Positions 59,368 through 64,000 of a stretch of 64,000 bases of DNA are shown here, in pieces. The stretch is taken from NCBI GenBank assembly GCA_028023455.1, contig JAQFVV010000064.1:3227710-3291709 (forward strand). Reading direction: 5' to 3'. Made by a program: the position numbers and the translations under genes. Positions within the stretch are counted from its first letter, which is position 1. Each line of letters opens with the position of its first letter. The notes under the pieces are model-generated. The model made no database searches. It saw nothing but the letters and a program-made list of their open reading frames with translations, and was not told where the DNA came from. Source of the stretch: Epiperipatus broadwayi. Lineage: Eukaryota > Onychophora > Udeonychophora > Euonychophora > Peripatidae.

Positions 59368-60160
59368 GTAACAATCATTAGGTAATCACCCCTCTACACA
59401 TGCACTGTATAGATTTAAAACATTTAAGGAATATTGTCCTTTCTAAACATAAGATGAAGTCTTTGAAAAGATAAGATAAATCCACTTCAAGTTTTTAACC
59501 TAAGCGTATAAGTATAGGCAAATCTTAAGCTTTTAGTAATGAGAGTATGAAGTTCTTAATTAATTACTTTTAATTCCATTCACTATATCTTAATAAATGA
59601 TGTTACAAAATTTTTATAATTTACTGCATGTCGGTATTAAATGTAATATAAAACATATATAACAAGTTATTTATTTATCTAGCACTGTGTTTTTAATTTG
59701 TAATGAGCATTAAGAAATCACTCTCTACACTACACTATATAGATTTAAACACTTCAGGAATACTCTTTTTTTTTTAAATACAAGATAAAGTCTTTTGAAT
59801 AGATGAGATGAATCCACCTTAACATTTTAACCTAAACTTATATGTATAGGCAAACCTTAAACATTTGGAAATCAGAGCATGAAAATGGCTATTAATCACT
59901 TTTAATTTCATTTACTATGTCTTAATGATTAATGGTCACAAATTTTTTACAATTTATTGCCCATCAGCATTAGATGTAATATTAAACATGTATAATGAGT
60001 TATTTATTTAGCACTGTTTTTAATTTGTAACAATCATCATTCCTTAAATTTTTAAATCTATATAGAACATGTGTAGAGGAGTGATTCCCTAATGATTGTA
60101 ACAAATTAAAAACAGTGCTAGATAAATAAATAACTTGTTATATATGTTTATTTTATATTG
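59368..60160. repeat. 326-bp tandem duplication with inverted third copy
   Basis: Direct units start at 59368 and 59694 (TTTGTAACAATCATTAGG versus TTTGTAATGAGCATTAAG) and share TATAGATTTAAA, ACCTAA..TATAGGCAAA and AACAAGTTATTTATTTATCT. A partial unit spanning the unit junction follows in reverse at 60030-60155 (GATTGTAACAAATTAAAAAC, GATAAATAAATAACTTGTTA). Such a foldback can arise by template switching or insertion of a palindromic element. Confidence 0.85.
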
Positions 60161-60164
60161 CAAA

Positions 60165-63100
60165 TGTTCTAGCATGTTTTCAACATATTTGTGTATGGCA
60201 ACCGTGATTATAGCATAGAACCCCTGAAAAGTTTATTAAAGCATTCACAATATAAAATCCATGTTAATTGTTTAGATTAGACTTATATTTTATAATTGAT
60301 TCAAAATCTTTACTATTTTTTTATTACTTAATTAAATATAATTACATCACTTTTCTTTTTTTGCATTTTTTTGAGTAATATTCTTTTCTTTCCTTCTAAC
60401 TATTTTTGCTGAATTAAAGCATTATTAAAGTTCTGTAAATATTTGATAATATTTTACATTCCAGTATATTATAAAATGCTACATACATACATCAAACAGA
60501 TCATTTTTTTTATATCAAATGATTACAATTGTACATAAAAATATTCTGTAATAATGAGAGCAATTTAAGAAACAGTCTTGAAATTTTGTATACAAAAAAT
60601 AAATAAATCACTAAAAGATAATTACATAATAATTTTTACATAACTATATATTATTATTATATTAAATAACTATATAACACATATAACACTATTTTATAAT
60701 TACGATTACAATAATATTGTTATATAATTAAAAGTCTGTATTTTTATATAATTTGTTTTTATAACTTTATCCATTATATTTTTAATTATATCCATATAAA
60801 ATTATATTTATTTTTAAAACATTATACAGATTTTTATTTGTTAGATTCTTTATATAGATAGGCAGTTCAGTCAAATTTATCTTTTTGTATTCATTTTCCT
60901 TTTTTTGGTTTTTAAATATATATATATATGTATATAACTAATTCACTGTTTTCACTAGCCAAATTTATAGTAATGTGCATGTAGAAAAGGTAAACCAAAA
61001 ATCATCATCACAATTTTATATAATCATAAAAGAAGCTGTAGGGCATCCAAGTTCAAACCCTTCCAGATCAAAATTTCAAAAGCTTTAAACAGAAAGAATG
61101 GGTCCACAATTACATGCTTTACTTGTTTGTGTGTTGATAGAAAGGTAATACACACATTTAAACTATTTAATATTTAAATTTTCTGTTAAAAAGCAAAGTT
61201 ATAATGCATACATATAGGCAATGTATGTGTAAATTATTTAATTGTTGTATATTTCAAATATTAAACATTTTAACTTTCTTTAAAACTAACCCATGCTTGA
61301 TCAATTCTAACATTTTATTCTATACTTCTATTTTTCTTTTCTTTAATTATAATATTTAAAAGTTACAGATTTAATTAAATAATTGGGTTATAATTACTAA
61401 GCTAGCAATTATATTATTTAAGGTTAGTTTATGAATGATTTGAAAGAATGCAGGATGTGTGTACATTACATACAAAATTTTACATTTCCTAAATATTGAA
61501 AGAAAAGGAAGTATTAAATCTGTTAAATTATTTTTTTTGTACAATTTTTTTTGTTAAAACAGGAAATCTGTTTAATCAGATATCGATCTTTGTAGTAGAT
61601 TTTTTGTAAATGATTGTCACTTTGGAGCTATAATTTTTGAAATGGCCTTATCAAGATCTAAAGAAGGAAGCTCAAAGATTTGAAGTGTTACCTGGATGTT
61701 AAAAAGAAAGAAAAAAACAAAAGAAAGGAAATAAGAATTGAGTCTATTTTTTTTTAAAACAAAAGTGTCTGGAAAAAGGATTAAACTTTTCAGTTGAAAA
61801 ATACTTTGTTGAAAATAAATTAGAGATCTAATTAAAACAAATTTGCCAAAAATACAATGATCTATTCTGATTGTTGTACTAAAAATTGGATATAAAAAGC
61901 TGTCTTAGATTATTATTGTGATTGATTCAGATTATTAAACTATAATATTGAAAGTTGAAAATATAAGAGATGGCGGGCTAGAAAAATTATATGTATATTC
62001 CATTTGCTGACCATCTGGAGGAAGCTGCACATCACATAGGAAGGAAAAGATGTGTCTAAAATAATATTCTACACCTTTCAACTGACCAGATAAATAAGAT
62101 GTTTTTAATAGAAGGAAGAAAGCATTCACCTGCATTCAAAGAAGATGAATTAATCTACTGATAAATATTAATCATCAAGTCCAATTAATTGTTCCAACAA
62201 CTGATTTTAAACTCAAGAAAATTTATAAATGTGAAAACAACTGCTGTATTTCATCCACATGCTTGACAGGAAGAGAAGAAAAATTACTATAATGATTTCC
62301 AAATTGTCCACTAAAGCAAATAACCTCAATAGAGTCATCATCATTAAATAGTTATACACCTCAAGAAAGAGATTGTTCCCACATAGTAGCTGCAGAAATA
62401 TAGACAAGTTTGAACCCTTGGAAATTCGCCACAAACAAAAGATCGGTAATATGACTTTTTATATCTATTTTCTTTATGATATCAGTCTTAATAAACATTT
62501 TAGCAATAAAGTGGTATATTTTTATTTAAAGAACTTTTAAAGACTATTCAGATCGATTAAAACAAGAATGTCTTACTAATAATAACTTTGAGCTTCATAA
62601 ATTATCTTGAATGTATCAAAATTATATGTTTATTAATTTTACAGTTATGAAATATGAATATGTAAAACAATTTTTTTTTATGGTATTATGATTTTAGTTT
62701 TAACTAATATTATTTTGGTTTTAAATAATATTTTGTTATCATGGGATAAAACACGCACATACATAATGGTATTTTATATGTGTATAATTGCGATTGAATG
62801 AGAAATAATGAGTAGTATTAGAATATTAGATTATTTTGTTTCAAGTTCAGTATAGATTTCAGCGCTTGGAAGGGAGGGGGAGAAAATAATTTAAAACTTT
62901 TTTTCTAAAACTTGCTCTTTCATTTTTACTAACATTTTTTTTTACATTCTATTTACATGTTGGATTTTTAAGTATGTGTGTTAATGAGCAGATAATATTT
63001 TTTGTCTTGAAATACTTTTCATGGTTAATGTGACGTCCAACTTAATACAAAATACATTTGAAGGGAAAGGGGAAAACTTAAAATTAACTGAGGATTGTAA

Positions 63101-63355
63101 TATAATCAATTATTATTATTATATTCATGTCATTTCATATTTATCTAGAATTTATGATAGTTAGAAATGTAGTAATAAATATTATTTGTTTTATTAAATG
63201 GGCAATATTCATTAAGTGGCTTTGTTAAGTGTGAAATCATCACAATGGTTGAATATTAGTTATTTAAGATATAAGTAAGTACAAATTAGCAATAATTATG
63301 ATCTTTATAAAATTTAGTTTTATGTTTAGGCTTAGTCCTAGAGCTGTAGTTGAAA
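60165..63355. other. Long AT-rich stretch without recognised genes
   Basis: AAGTTCAAACCCTTCC at ~61050 resembles a B box but stands alone. Two minus-strand frames (61935-62135, 62213-62434) lack motifs. No gene or element recognised. Confidence 0.5.
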
Positions 63356-63361
63356 CCCTTG

Positions 63362-63565
63362 TCATTATCGTTATTATTATCATCATCATCATCGTCATCA
63401 ACCTTTAATTAATGAGCTGTTTAACTGTTTAAAGGCCATAAATAAATATTGATTTTATAATATTTTGTGATTTCTTAGTATTATTATAACCACATCCCAT
63501 CACTATTCGCAGGAGAGGAATTGCCACCTAAATTAGTTACTCTAACTGAGCTAGTGAACTTAAAA
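63362..63565 (-). mobile_element. tRNA-derived SINE with RTE-like GAT tail
   Basis: The minus strand starts with TTCACTAGCTCAGTTAGAGT, a good A box and D-arm. Its B box is decayed (GGCAATTCCTCTCC). After an AT-rich body it ends in AAAGGTTGATGACGATGATG and (GAT/AAT)n at 63362-63400. RTE copies here end in GGTTGATGATGATG, so the SINE tail copies the partner LINE's end, as expected for RTE-mobilised SINEs. Confidence 0.55.
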
Positions 63566-63679
63566 AATATTGAAACACTTTGTTATGCTAAGACTGAGAA
63601 GATTTATGTCAAAACTCCACTTTGGTTTATAGATGTTTACTTTACCTAAAATTAGGCGATAGGATAGGCCAAAAGCAAA

Positions 63680-63785
63680 ACCCATTTTTTTATTAGAAAT
63701 AAAGACCAAAAGGGATCAAACCCGGACATGTAAAAGGTTATTAGATATAACCATGTCAGATTCAGAAACTAGTGGCGCCCTGCAG
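63680..63785 (-). mobile_element. tRNA-derived SINE with short A-tail
   Basis: The minus strand reads GGGCGCCACTAGTTTCTGAA, the anticodon-like hairpin GGTTA/TAACC with a 7-nt loop, then CCGGGTTTGATCCC (B box) and, ~20 bp on, TAATAAAAAAATGGG. The layout matches the 40.6-kb SINE. The A box is weak. It ends ~120 bp from the other SINE, in the same orientation. Confidence 0.6.
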
Positions 63786-63789
63786 ACCA

Positions 63790-64000
63790 TATCACTTAGA
63801 TTTGTGAACAGCACTTAACACAAACCAAGAAAGAAAGTGGATAAACCCGCCTGTAACCTGAGTTATATTTATTGAATTATTAGTGACCCCACATGATTGC
63901 AAAACTTGTATTAAAATTGCTCAAATGCTTAAACTGATGGTAAATATATTTGAACCTCAGTTATTCTATTGAACCCCAAGAAATTTTTATCATTAAGAAA
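63790..64000. other. Non-coding end of window
   Basis: Nothing recognised. Confidence 0.5.

Overview
This is a eukaryotic window, very AT-rich (roughly three quarters A+T by eye), with no intact protein-coding gene that I can support. It is dominated by decayed transposable elements, microsatellites and long inverted repeats. The best-supported coding traces are relics of RTE-type (BovB-like) non-LTR retrotransposons with characteristic C-terminal motifs (YGSETW, MLGVTRRD, WAGHIARRD, RWMDEI) and (GAT)n 3' tails. Such elements are widespread in invertebrate animals, so I read this as gene-desert or deep-intron DNA of an AT-rich invertebrate. The species, and even the phylum, cannot be fixed from the sequence.

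Layout. 0-12 kb: RTE relics at 1-667, 1.69-1.84 (minus), 6.29-6.84, 7.46-8.43 (with part of the endonuclease), 10.51-10.79 (minus) and 11.78-11.83 (minus), plus two copies of a ribozyme-bearing repeat (3.25-3.53 minus, 8.64-8.87 plus) and a large inverted pair (9.08-9.60). 11.38-13.93: a short MITE, an LTR-like promoter block with a TATA box and a 26-28 bp minisatellite, and CpG-containing blocks of unknown origin. 15-21 kb: palindromic elements, a (TTA)n array of nearly 290 bp and a 400-bp compound GATA/G-tract array. 22-35 kb: a reverse transcriptase relic, a hammerhead-like foldback at 24.79-24.92, two decayed relatives, a duplicated block, and a fairly young LINE C-terminus with a CCHC-like zinc knuckle (34.11-34.86). 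37.8-38.1: short GC-richer open frames. 39-46 kb: an 85-bp tandem repeat, tRNA-derived SINEs and three CpG-containing blocks that could be promoter or exon sequence. 49-52 kb: a long (AT)n and two tandem-repeat fields. 52.8-56.2: two RTE relics and more hammerhead-like loci. 59-60 kb: a 326-bp tandem duplication with an inverted third copy. 63.4-63.8: two tRNA-derived SINEs.

The most interesting pattern is the recurrence of hammerhead-ribozyme-like cores (CTGANGA, a stem-II hairpin, GAAA, then a very short helix III and GTC or a related triplet) in at least three unrelated repeat families, several lying between inverted repeats. Hammerhead motifs are established in the terminal repeats of Penelope-like elements, in some SINE-like repeats such as Schistosoma Sm-alpha, and in animal retrozymes. 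I infer that the window carries relics of such elements. No Penelope-type RT or GIY-YIG ORF is visible beside them.
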